In this document: piece by piece, positions 24,701 to 34,464 of the stretch
Numbering within the stretch: position 1 is the stretch's first letter
Layout of the letters: each line of letters opens with the position of its first letter
Origin: Symsagittifera roscoffensis
Taxonomy: Eukaryota > Xenacoelomorpha > Acoela > Convolutidae
Length of the DNA stretch: 64,000 nucleotides
Direction of reading: 5' to 3'
Assembly (NCBI RefSeq): GCF_963678635.1
Contig: NW_026971414.1
Location: 62,001-126,000 of the forward strand
The notes under the pieces: generated by a model
What the model was told of the DNA's origin: nothing
Seen by the model: only the letters and a program-made list of their open reading frames with translations
Databases searched by the model: none
Program-made: the position numbers and the translations under genes

Positions 24701-27700
24701 TTTTTGACAATCTTTTATAATTTTTACTGTTTATTTTTTGACAAAATGCAAAACTGTTTCACTTTTTTTGACAAAATGCAAAAATGTTTCAAATGTTTTG
24801 ACATTAGGCGGAAAGTATTTCACTTTTTTCGACAAAATGCAAAAGATGTTTCAATTTTCTTGACGGTGGGCAAAAATTGCTTCACTTTTTGACAAAATGC
24901 GAAATGTGTTTCTTTTTTTTTGACAAAATGCGAAAAAAATATCCATTTTTTTTCGTCAATATGCGGAAAGTATTTCAATTTTTTAACAAAATGCGAAAAA
25001 TGCTTCAATTTGTTTGACAAAATGCAAGTGTTTCTTTTTTTGTGACGAGTTGCGAAAAAGATTTTCATTTTTTTGTCAATATGCCAAAAGTATTTCACTT
25101 TTTTTGACAAAATGCGAAAAATGGTACAATTTGTTTGACAAAATGCTAAAAATGTTTCATTTTTGACAAGATTTGGAAAATGCTTCAATTTTTTTAACAA
25201 ATTGCAAAAAGTATTTCAATTTTTTGACAATATTTTAAAAGTTTTACTGTTTTTTTTTGACAAAATGCGAAAAATGTTCCATTTTTTTTGACAAAATGCG
25301 AAATGAGTTTCATTTGTTTTGAAAAAATGCAAAAATGTTTCATTTTTCTGTCAATAGGCGAATCGTATTTCACTTCTTTTAACAAAATGCGAAAAATGCT
25401 TCAATCTGTTTGACAAAATGCAAGTGTTTCTTTTTTTGTGACGAGTTGCGAAAAAGATTTTTAATTATTTCGTCAATATGCGAAAAGTATTTCACTTTTT
25501 TTGACAAAATGCGAAAAGTGCTTCAATTTGTTTGACAAAATGCTAAAAGTGTTTCATTTTTTTTGACGAGTTGCGAAAATGATTTTCATTTTTTTCGTCA
25601 TTATGCAAAAAGTATTTCACTTTTTTTGACAAAATGCGAAAAGTGGTACAAAATGTTTGACAAAAAGCTAAAAGTGTTCCATTTTTTGATACGATTTGGA
25701 AAGTATTTCACTTTTTTTGACAAAATGCTAAAAGTGTCTCAGTTTTTATGACGAGATGCGAACAAGATTTCCAGTTCTTTCGTCAATATGCAGGGAGTAT
25801 TTCATCTGTTTTGTCAAAATGCAAAAAAAGCTTCAATTTAATTGACAAAAACCTAAAAGTGTTTCATTTTTTGACAAGATTTGGAAAATGCTTCTTTTTT
25901 TGACAAACTGCAAAAAATTTTTCAGTTTTTTGACAAAATTTTATAAATTTTACTGTTTTTTTTGACAAAATGCAAAAGATGTTTCAACAATCTGAAAAAA
26001 TGCGAATAGTGTTTCTTTTTTTTTGACAAAATGCGAAAAAGATTAAAAATTTTTTCGTCAATATGCAGAGAGTAGTTCACTTGTTTTGACAAAATGCGAA
26101 AAGTGCTTCAATTTATTTTACAAAAAGCTTAAAGTGTTTCATTTTTTGACACGATTTGGAAAGTGCTTCACTTTTTTTGGTAAAATGCAAAAATTGTTTC
26201 AATTCTTTGACAATATTTTAAAAGTTTTACTGTTTATTTTTTTTCACAAAATGCAAAACTGTTTCACTTTTTTTGACAAAATGCAAGAAAAATTTCAATT
26301 TTTTGACACTAGGCGAAAATTGTTTCACTTTTTTCGACAAAATGCAAAAATGTTTCAATTTTCTTGACAGTGGGCAAAAATTGCTTCACTTTTTTGAAAA
26401 AATGCGAAATATGTTTCTTTTTTTTTTGACAAAAAGCGAAAAAGATTTCCATTTTTTTTCGTGAATATGCGGAAAGTATTTCACTTTTTTTGACAAAATG
26501 CGAAAAGTGCTTCAATTTGTTTGACAAAATTCTAAAAGTGTTTCATTTTTTTTGACGATTTGCGAAAAAGATTTTCATTTTTTTCGTCATTATGCGAAAA
26601 GCAATTCACTTTTTTTGACAAAATGCGAAAAGTGGTACAAATTGTTTGACAAAATGCTAAAAGTGTTTCATTTTTTGACAAGATTTGGAAAATGCTTCTT
26701 TTTTTGACAAATTGAAAAAATGTTTCAGTTTTTTGACAAATTTTAAAAATTTTACTGTTTTTTTTTGACAAAATGCGAAAAATGTTTCTTTTTTTTGACA
26801 AAAAGCGAGAAAAGTTTGAATTTTTCTGAAAAAATGCGACATGTGTTTCTTTTTTTTTTGACAAAATGCGAAAAAGATTTCCAATTTTTTTCGTCAGTAT
26901 GCGGAAAGTATTTCACTTTTTTTGACAAAATGCTAAAAGTGTCTCAGTTTTTATGACGAGATGCGAACAAGATTTCCAGTTCTTTCGTCAATATGCAGGG
27001 AGTATTTCATCTGTTTTGTCAAAATGCAAAAAAAGCTTCAATTTAATTGACAAAAACCTAAAAGTGTTTCATTTTTTGACACGATTTGGAAAATGCTTCA
27101 CTTTTTTTGACAAAATGCAAAAATTGTTTCAATTTTTTGACAGTCTTTTAAAATTTTTACTGTTTATTTTTTGACAAAATGCAAAACTGTTTCACTTTTT
27201 TTGACAAAATGCAAAAATGTTTCAATTGTTTTGACATTAGGCGAAAAGTATTTCACTTTTTTCGACAAAATGCAAAAGATGTTTCAATTTTCTTGACGGT
27301 GGGCAAAAATTGTTTCACTTTTTGACAAAATACGAAATGTGTTTCTTTTTTTTTGACAAAATGCGAAAAAGATATCCATTTTTTTTCGTCAATATGCGGA
27401 AAGTATTTCAATTTTTTTTGACAAAATGCGAAAAAAACTTCAATTTTTATGACACTAGGCAAAAAGTATTTCATTTTTTTCGACAAAAAATGAAAAAAAT
27501 GTTCCATTTTTTTTGACAAAATGCGAAATGAGTTTCATTTGTTTTGACAAAATGCGAAAATGTTTCAACTTTCTGTCAATAGGCGAATCGTATTTCAATT
27601 TTTTTAACAAAATGCGAAAAATGCTTCAATTTGTTTTTTTTTGCTTTGGAAAGTGCTTCACTTTTTTTGGTAAAATGCAAAAATTGTTTCAATTCTTTGA

Positions 27701-27905
27701 CAATATTTTAAAAGTTTTACTGTTTATTTTTTTTCACAAAATGCAAAACTGTTTCATTTTTTTTGACAAAATGCAAGAAAAATTTCAATTTTTTGACACT
27801 AGGCGAAAATTATTTCACTTTTGACATATTGGGAAAAGTGTTTCAATTTGTTTGACAAGATGCGAAAAAGGTTTCACTTTTTTTGACAAAAAACAAAAAG
27901 TAATT
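18800..27905. repeat. 9.1-kb minisatellite array with higher-order repeats, unit 4
   Basis: Roughly 300 monomers of 30-31 bp related to TTTGACAAAATGCGAAAAGT followed by GCTTCAATTTG. Monomer variants are arranged in long reused blocks. Positions near 22210 and 23292 (1082 bp apart), and 23292 and 24520 (1228 bp apart), start the same series. The block 21218-21560 recurs at 26086-26370 and in part at 27640-27800. The numerous 60-126 residue ORFs on both strands repeat FDKMRK or FVKKSETL and are by-products. This is tandem-repeat DNA with no gene. Confidence 0.85.
23246..25700. repeat. 1228-bp near-identical tandem duplication inside the array
   Basis: The sequence from about 23246 to 24473 is repeated from about 24474 to 25700. 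I found only a handful of differences by eye, for example ...TTTAAAAATTTTACTG versus TTTAAAAGTTTTACTG, and GACAAAATGC versus GAAAAAATGC. This is the most recent expansion step in the array. Confidence 0.8.
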
Positions 27906-28218
27906 CAATTTTTACTACAAAGGTTTTTTGACAACCTGCAACGAACCATCAGGTATTTTTAACGTGTTTACATTTTTTATAGTGTTTTTTCTAAAATGTG
28001 TGCAAAATTAAACAAGTTTCTTGATATGTGTGCGAATTTGGAGCGCTAATTTAGGTTGTATTCTAATTGCTTTTCATTGATTTACCCTGAACCTCATCTA
28101 TTCTCAAAATTAAAATGAAATTGAAGAAATTAATTATTAACAAAGAACTGAGTTAAAACCAAAAAAGAATTTTTTACAAAAACATTTAAACAAAGAGCTG
28201 TCGAGCAGCAGAAGAATT
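27906..28218. repeat. conserved post-array spacer, unit 4
   Basis: About 280 bp from TTTTTTGACAACCTGC to the B-gene stop, shared by all four units (14250-14549, 16510-16813, 17885-18183). It holds GTGTGCG(C/A)ATTTGGAGC and TTGATTTACCCTGAACCT. It is the common 3' flank of ORF B. Confidence 0.7.
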
Positions 28219-28620
28219 CTAGAGTTTCTCTATAGAACGCAGAGCTGGACGAGGTACCATTGCTGGTGGCTGTTGTGGAGGGGTGCTTTGAGGCGCCAAT
28301 GTTTCTGAGAAGCCCTCATCTTCATCTTTTTTGATGGGGCTTTTGGCTGATCCTGCTTCCTCCCAAGGAAAGAGGAAGTCGTCGGCTAGTTGAGCCACAA
28401 ATCTTGAGTCACGAATCTCGGGGTAGTTCATTCCCACATGCTCAGACACTTCTTCCATCATTTGCATTGCTCCAAGTTGGTTCTCTGTGATGGGTTCTTG
28501 TGTCATATGACGCTCGTTGAAATCCCTTCACGTCACTTTCACCATGTGCCAGACTTGGATTGGGATAACGATGTAGGCCAGAAAAACTCAAGAGACTGTT
28601 TTTCGCACTTGAATTTGTAC
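28219..28620 (-). pseudogene. minus-strand ORF 'B', fullest copy
   Basis: The frame from 28506 to 28219 begins MTQEPITENQLGAMQMMEEV, continues through ADDFLFPWEEAG and an acidic KKDEDEGFSE stretch, and ends in a Pro/Gln-rich tail with RPALRSIEKL. The same frame continues upstream past a TGA (about 28537) into YIVIPIQVWHMVKVT, so the true start is probably further right and the ORF is broken. Only the part up to 28366 is present in the tandem copies. I do not recognise the family. It is on the strand opposite to the polymerase at 29935 and could be a further Polinton gene. The plus-strand ORF at 28438-28623 is its shadow. Confidence 0.45.
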
Positions 28621-29048
28621 TAGATAAGGCAAATGGTCTACAGAGTACATGAGGTTGCTGTTTTGCACTGAAAAGATCATTTTGAGCAACAAGTTGACTA
28701 AAAGGTATATAGTAAAAACAAGAGCAATTTAGAGCTGAGAGAGTAGCTGGTTGACGCTAGATAAGACGCTAGAATAAATAGTGATTTTCAGTTAGGAGTG
28801 AGGGATACCTACAACTCCAAAGTGTGGGCTTAACAGATCAGATTTTGTTTTACTCATTTGGATTGTAGTCGTGTCCAATCAGCTTTCAGCTCTCTTTTAT
28901 GGAGTTCTTGTTTAAAAAATGTGTCCAATCGTGTCCTAGTTGGTGTATCCAGTCGGTGGACCCTTTTAAGTCCTTAAATCTTTCAAATAATTGAAAAAAT
29001 TCACAAAAGCAATCGCAGAAAAAGACCAGAAGTTGTTTGCTGTACAAT
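28621..29048. other. A/T-rich spacer, nothing recognised
   Basis: Two near-copies of GTGTCCAATC(A/G) occur near 28870 and 28920. No gene seen. Confidence 0.3.
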
Positions 29049-29601
29049 TCAAAAATATTGAATTTTTGGTATGTAATCAAAAAAAAAATTGCTGATTTTT
29101 GAGTAGAAAGTCAAGTTTTTGGTTTTAATGTAAATTTGAGATGATAGCTCAAATTTGATATATATTAAAAGCAAATCTCTGGAAATCTGTTTCCAAACCT
29201 GATCAAGCAGGATTTTGAGCTTTGAAAATCTTTTAAAAAATGAAGGAATTAAGAACTTTGCTGGGGAGTTTGTACAAATTTTGTTATCGGGCAAGGAAAA
29301 AAAATTTTTCGAATTATTATCATACAATTTTCTGATTAATTTAAAATTTTCGAGAATTAACAAAATTTTTTACCTTGTGAGGTCGTAAGTTTAAAGCTTT
29401 GATACGCAAATTGTCGATCAAAGTAAACTGCTTCACTATGTAAGTTTCTCTAAAGAGACCTTTACTTAGCCGGATAACTCTATCTTGGACAACATAAACG
29501 TCTAAAAAATCGTGAAAAAAGTAAGAGTCAACATCTATTTCATCAATAAGAAAATCAATCGGTGTGTTTTTTTTCTTGTAAAGGACCTCGAAGAAATTCA
29601 A
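29049..29601 (-). other. unidentified minus-strand ORFs upstream of the polymerase
   Basis: Two overlapping minus-strand frames lie at 29601-29341 and 29363-29049. The first has normal codon composition (FLIDEIDVDSYFFHDFLDVY, then RLSKGLFRETYIVKQF). The second is Lys/Phe-rich and less convincing. They are divergent from the polymerase at 29935. I do not recognise either. Confidence 0.3.
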
Positions 29602-29934
29602 ATAATGATGAAAATTAAAAAAAAAAACAGTTCGCGTTTAAAAAATGCTGGAAACTGATTGGTATCGAATAAACATTGGTACTAAAACAAAACAAATCTG
29701 ATTGGTTGATTTTATCTTTAAAGCAACAGTAGAAAAAAAGCTTATTTCATTCTGATTGTCTTCACGTTAAAAGCAATTGCTCTATACTTTGTAAAACTAC
29801 TTGAAGTTTTTTTCTTATTTTTTCAACAATTCAAAGTAAGTTCTCAATTTTTTGACATTTTAAACATCCCGCTTTGATATGTACCAAGTACTCATTTCTT
29901 TATAGTAAAACTTAATAATTCTCCCATTTTTTAG

Positions 29935-31467
29935 ATGCCGTTGATGAATAGAAACGAGAAAGGGCAGTGCAGGGTCTGTGGAAACATGTATATTTGTCAA
30001 AACGCAGCTCGACACCGCGAAAATTGTCAAGCAAGTATTATTTCTTGTCCTGATTGTAAGTGTTTTTCTTACAATCAACGCAAAAAAAAACAATTATCAC
30101 GTGGTTAAGAAGCATACTCCACCATCTTCCAAGCAATCAACGGTTTGCTCGTCTTAGGAGAAGGAGTTTCAGCTACTATTTGCTCCAACACCATCGGAGA
30201 AAAGAACATGGAGCGAAACAACGGAAAACAACTGATACGATGGTAGTCTTGAACAGGATGGTGGAGGAGGATAGGGAATATGGAGAGAAACTAAAAGAGG
30301 AGTTGAGTGCTTGTCAACAATTCCTAGTAGATACTGAGACGGAGAATAGGAGACATAGGGTATTCAACTTTCAAACGTCACAGTTAGATACCAAGATTAT
30401 AACAAGAAGCTTATGGAAGTATTCAAAAAACTGGATTCCGCGGCAAAAATCAATATCGCTTTTGGATTTGTTCTTCATAATGTCGAAATGGTAGAATATC
30501 GGTATTACTACGCCTACGAAAACAATACTTTGTTCGAAAAATCGCATTTACTGTGTACGAAAGCGGATTTGATTAAAATCCAGGGAAAGTCGAAAAAGTT
30601 TTTATCGTGGAGAAATGTACTCAAGAGCTCAAAAACGTTTCCATGGGGTGACCAGAATCTGTCTTACCCGAACCTTTACTAAGTAATCCTTCTGTAAATT
30701 GTCTTTTGCCAACCGAAGACAAGCAACCTCATAAGGATCAGTTCTGTCTGTTCCGAGCATTAGCATTGGGAACAAGGATCTTGATTCTCCTACTTCTAGA
30801 TAGTTCACCAATTTTTGATCAGAGTCTGGACGTGATCCTACAAAGTTTCCCGGAATTGCAATGAAGGTTTAGCTCTCGTTGAAGAAAGGATCGGATGCAA
30901 AAGTGGGAGAATTGACACGTCGAAGTATTGGAAAGTTTGACAAAACAGTCAAACAATTAGGACTCAACGTTCATTTTATTCCTAAAAAAGATATAGAAAG
31001 TCTTTTCAATTGTTTTCGATGTCCTAGTTGTGATGGTTTTTTCAACAGATCGAATAACTTCAATAGATATCCAATGACTTGCAAAGATCGGGTGGGACAC
31101 AATTATCCAATGAATGTGTATACACTTCGAGAAACGCTTCAAAAATTGGAAAGTTTCAATATCCCGGTTTTGAAAGATTACACACTGTTCAAAAACCTAG
31201 CCATTTTGAATTTCGACTCAAAATGTGTTCCATCAGATGAATTGAAAGCACCCAAAAACAAACCTGGATTGGAAAACACATTCCAATTTCTGTATCAATA
31301 ACGTCAAACAAGATAGATGAACCAATTTTCATTATAACAAGGATCCTTAAAAACTGATTATTTATTATGTAACCAATTTTGAGTTTTTAGCTGGGAAAAA
31401 AAGCTCGAAATGAGAATTTAGTTTCAAGTATTTGAAAGACTAGTAAATGACCGGATTAAAATAGAAA
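29935..31467 (+). pseudogene. Polinton family-B DNA polymerase, N-terminal part, truncated
   Basis: The start is ATG at 29935. The first 58 codons hold CRVCGNMYICQNAARHRENC and CPDC, a zinc-finger region, before a frameshift near 30090. Later frames give YYLLQHHRRKEHG, EELSACQQFLVDTE and FKKLDSAAKINIAFGFVL (30413). After another shift (30660-30765) comes DQFCLFRALAL, which resembles the Asp-x-x-Cys core of OTU-type cysteine proteases. At 30879-31301 an open frame of 140 codons carries CFRCPSCDGFFNRSNNFN and then LAILNFDSKCVPSDE. This is the exonuclease I position, where the usual Asp-x-Glu has become Asn-x-Asp. Traces continue (FSWEKKLEMRI, FQVFERLVND) to 31467, where a dispersed repeat starts. 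The palm domain is absent. Confidence 0.7.
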
Positions 31468-32402
31468 ATTATGCGCAATCCACTTAACCATTTATATTCA
31501 TTTTAGAGTCCTAAAGACAAATTAATGTAATTTAGGCAATTAAGGATAAGAAACGGGTAATTTCGACAAAGTAATAAAAACTGATACAACAAGACTGTTC
31601 ACACACCCGGGCGAAGCCCTGAAAGCTCCAACTACTTTTCAGCCCAAGTGAAAAGTTTTTTTTTGGTTGAATAAATGAATAACTCCCCATAAGATATTTG
31701 AAACCTTGGGGGTGTATTTATCGTCTCGTATTGTAAAAAAAGGTTACAGTTCTGGTCTCAATTCATTTTGCATGGCATCAATTTGCTTCTTACATGTCCC
31801 GGGATGACAAAAAAATTTTATCAAAAAAATTCATTTATGAAAAAATAATGCTTATCACACTCTTTCATACATTTCATCGAGCAAACATAAGTGTATGAAA
31901 TTAGCAAAATAAGCATTTTTTTTCATAATATAAAAGTGTATGATAAGCATTTTATCCATAATATGAGTTTGTATGACAAGCAGTTTTTCCATAGATAAAG
32001 AGACAAAAAATTTAGTTTCGAAAAAATGTGTTTCAACCGAAACACTAACCAAGGATTTTTTGTCAAGAGAAAACCCAGATTGTGACTGGCAGTTACAACG
32101 CAGATAAACTGCATTTGGTAGGTTTAGACTTAATAGTTAATTTTAACATTTTCAGACGGAATTATATACCAAAAAAACTCTTTGAATATGGCTAGATAAC
32201 TTTCATTTTTGAAAATTTTGATGGTTGAGAAGAAAAGGCCTGTTTTTTACAATTTTTTTTAAATTTAGCAAATGAAACAAAAGATGATAATCGTGTTTGC
32301 AACAAAAAAAATTGTGGGTTTTTTTGCGTAAAAAACACATTCTGGAATACGTTTTAAACACAAGAAGTCAAATTTTGCATGCAACTTTTTTTTCATAAAT
32401 TT
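31468..32402. mobile_element. dispersed repeat with CCCGGG-type transposon end, copy 1 (truncated)
   Basis: 31468-31797 matches 46092-46421 (GCAATCCACT.AACCATTTAT, TAGGCAATTAAGGATAAGAA, CCCGGGC(G/A)AAGCC.TGAAAG, GATATTTGAAAC). It is followed by the transposon-like end CCCGGGATGACA at 31798, matching CCCGGGTTGACA at 46422. Colinear similarity goes on through ACACTAACCAAGGATTTTTT and GGAATACGTT.TAAACACAAG to about 32402, where the 259-bp satellite begins. The right half and right end found in copy 2 are missing. ORFs here (31855-32052, 31923-32114) belong to the repeat. Confidence 0.6.
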
Positions 32403-34464
32403 TTATTTTATCAGGAACTTACTCATACACTTACCCCTCACATATGTGTACGGCTTACATCTATTTCGCAAAAATTTAGAAAAGGTTAGTAGGTTAAGAA
32501 AACGATTAGGATGTGAGTAGTTCAGAAAAAGCTGCAGGTTTGGCTGAACCGATCGAAAAAGTTATTACAGATTTTGGTTCATGATAATCTATCAGGAACT
32601 TACACATTAACTTACACCTCACATGTGTTTACGCCTTACAACTATTTGCTCATCTAGTATAGCGGCCTTTAATTTGGTTCTTGAAAATGAAAAAAGAATT
32701 GTTAATTGTGTGAGGCAAACCATTTTGCAAAAATTAAGGTGTTAGTAGGTTAAGAAATCGATTTGGATGTGAGCAGTTCAGAAAAAGCTGCAGGTTTGGC
32801 TGAACAGTTCGAAAAAGTTATTACAGATTATAATTCATTCATAATCTATCAGGAATTCACCCCTCAATTTACCCCTCACCTGTGTTTACGCCTTACAACT
32901 ATTTACTCAATTAGTATAGCGGCATTCAGTTTCGGTGTTAAAAATGAGAAGAGAATTGTTAATTGTGTGAGGCATACCATTTCGCAAAAATTGAGAAGGT
33001 GTTAGTTGACTAAGATATCAATTAGGATGTGAATAGTTCAGAAAAAGCTGCAGGTTTGGCTGAACAGTTCAAAAAAGTTATTACAGATTATAATTCATGA
33101 TAATCTATCAGGAACTTACCCCTTAACTTACCCCTCACATGTGTTTACACCTTACAATTATTTAATCACTTAGTATAGCGGCATTTAATTTGGTTAAAAA
33201 AATTGAGAAGACAATTCTTAATTGTGTGAGGTATACCGTTTTGCAAAAAATAAGAAGGTGCTAGTAGGTTAAGGAATCGATTAGGATGTGAGTAGTTCAG
33301 AAAAAGCGGCAGGTTTGACTGAACAGTTCGAAAACGTTATTACAGATTGTAATTCATGATAATCTATCAGGAACTTACCCCTAAAATTACCCCTCACATG
33401 TTTTTACGCCTTACAACTATTTACTCACTTAGTATAGCGGTATTCAGTTTGGGTTTTAGAAATGAGAAGAGAACTGTTAATTGTGTGAGGCATACCATTT
33501 CGCAAAAATTAAGAAGGTGTTAGTAGGTTAAGAAATCGATTAGCGTGTGAGTAGTTCAAAAAAAGCTGCAGGTTTGGCTGAACAGTTCAAAAAAGTTATT
33601 AGAGATTATAATTCATGATAACTTATCAGGAACTTACCCCTTAACTTACCCCTCAAATGTGTTTACGCCTTACAAGTGTTTACTCACTTAATATAGCGGC
33701 ATTCAATTTGGTTGTTTAAAATGAGAAGAGAACTGTCAATTGTGTGAGGCATATCATTTCGCAAAAATTAAGAAGGTGTTAGTAGTTTAAGAAATCGATT
33801 AGGGTGTGAGTAGTTCAGAAAAAGCTGCAGAATTGGCTTAACAGTTCGAAAAATTATTACATATTATAATTCATGATAATCTATCAGGCACTTACACATT
33901 AACATACCCCTCACATGTGTCTTCGCCTAACAACTATTTACTCAACTAGTATAGCGGCATTTAATTTGGTTGCTAAAATTGAGAAGAGAACTGTTAATTG
34001 TGTGAGGCATACCATTTCGCAAAAATGAAGAAGGTGTTAGTAGGTTAAGAAATCGATTAGGGTGTGAGTTATTCAGAAAAAGCTGCAGGTTTGGCTGAAC
34101 AGTTCGAAAGAGTTATTAAAGATTATATTTCATGATAATCTATCAGGAACTCACCCCTTAACTTACCCCTCAAGTGTGTTTACGCCTTACAACTATTTAC
34201 TCCTTTAGTATAGCGGCATTCAATTTGGTTGTTTAAAATGAGAAGAGAACTGTTAATTGTGTGAGGCATACCATTTCGCAAAAATTAAGAAAGTGTTAGT
34301 AGGTTAAGAAATCGATTAGGGTGTGAGTAGTTCAGAAAAAGCTGCAGAATTGGCTGAAAAGTTCGAAAAAATTATTACAGATTATAATTCATGATAATCT
34401 ATCAGGCACTTACACATTAACATACCCCTCACATGTGTCTACGCCTTACAACTATTTACTCCTT

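Larger units (their letters stand above)
12863..28366. repeat. four-unit direct tandem duplication of a convergent-gene 3' junction
   Basis: Unit starts are fixed by GGTGAAAT(T/C)TTCAATCA at 12863, 14696, 16961 and 18330. Each unit holds, in order, the 3' end of ORF A (about 210 bp), about 250 bp of A/T-rich spacer including ATGCTCAGGAAATTGCC or ATGTGCTTAGG, a 30-31 bp minisatellite of variable length, about 280 bp of conserved spacer (TTTTTTGACAACCTGC through AAAACATTTAA), and the 3' end of minus-strand ORF B. Unit lengths are 1833, 2265, 1369 and about 10040 bp. The junction between units reads TTCCCCCAGGTGAAAT, fusing B (native TTCCTCCCAAGG at 28357) to A (native CAACTGGTGAAAT at 12859). 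Confidence 0.85.

Noticed and set aside
13238-27824. Dozens of 60-126 residue ORFs repeating FDKMRKVFHF or HFVKKSETLFAF, as possible repeat proteins
   Set aside because: They are read from the 30-31 bp minisatellite on both strands. The 31-bp monomers break every frame and no start or stop is conserved between copies.
18800-27905. Regularly spaced ~30-bp repeats as a CRISPR array
   Set aside because: Repeats are directly adjacent, with no unique spacers, in animal-type DNA without cas genes. This is a minisatellite.
29935-31467. Host replicative DNA polymerase
   Set aside because: Zinc-finger N-terminus, position next to capsid and integrase remains, and heavy decay fit a Polinton polymerase and not a host gene.
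32763-33005. 80-codon ORF in the 259-bp satellite
   Set aside because: It spans one diverged monomer. No other monomer in the remaining 10 kb keeps the frame open.
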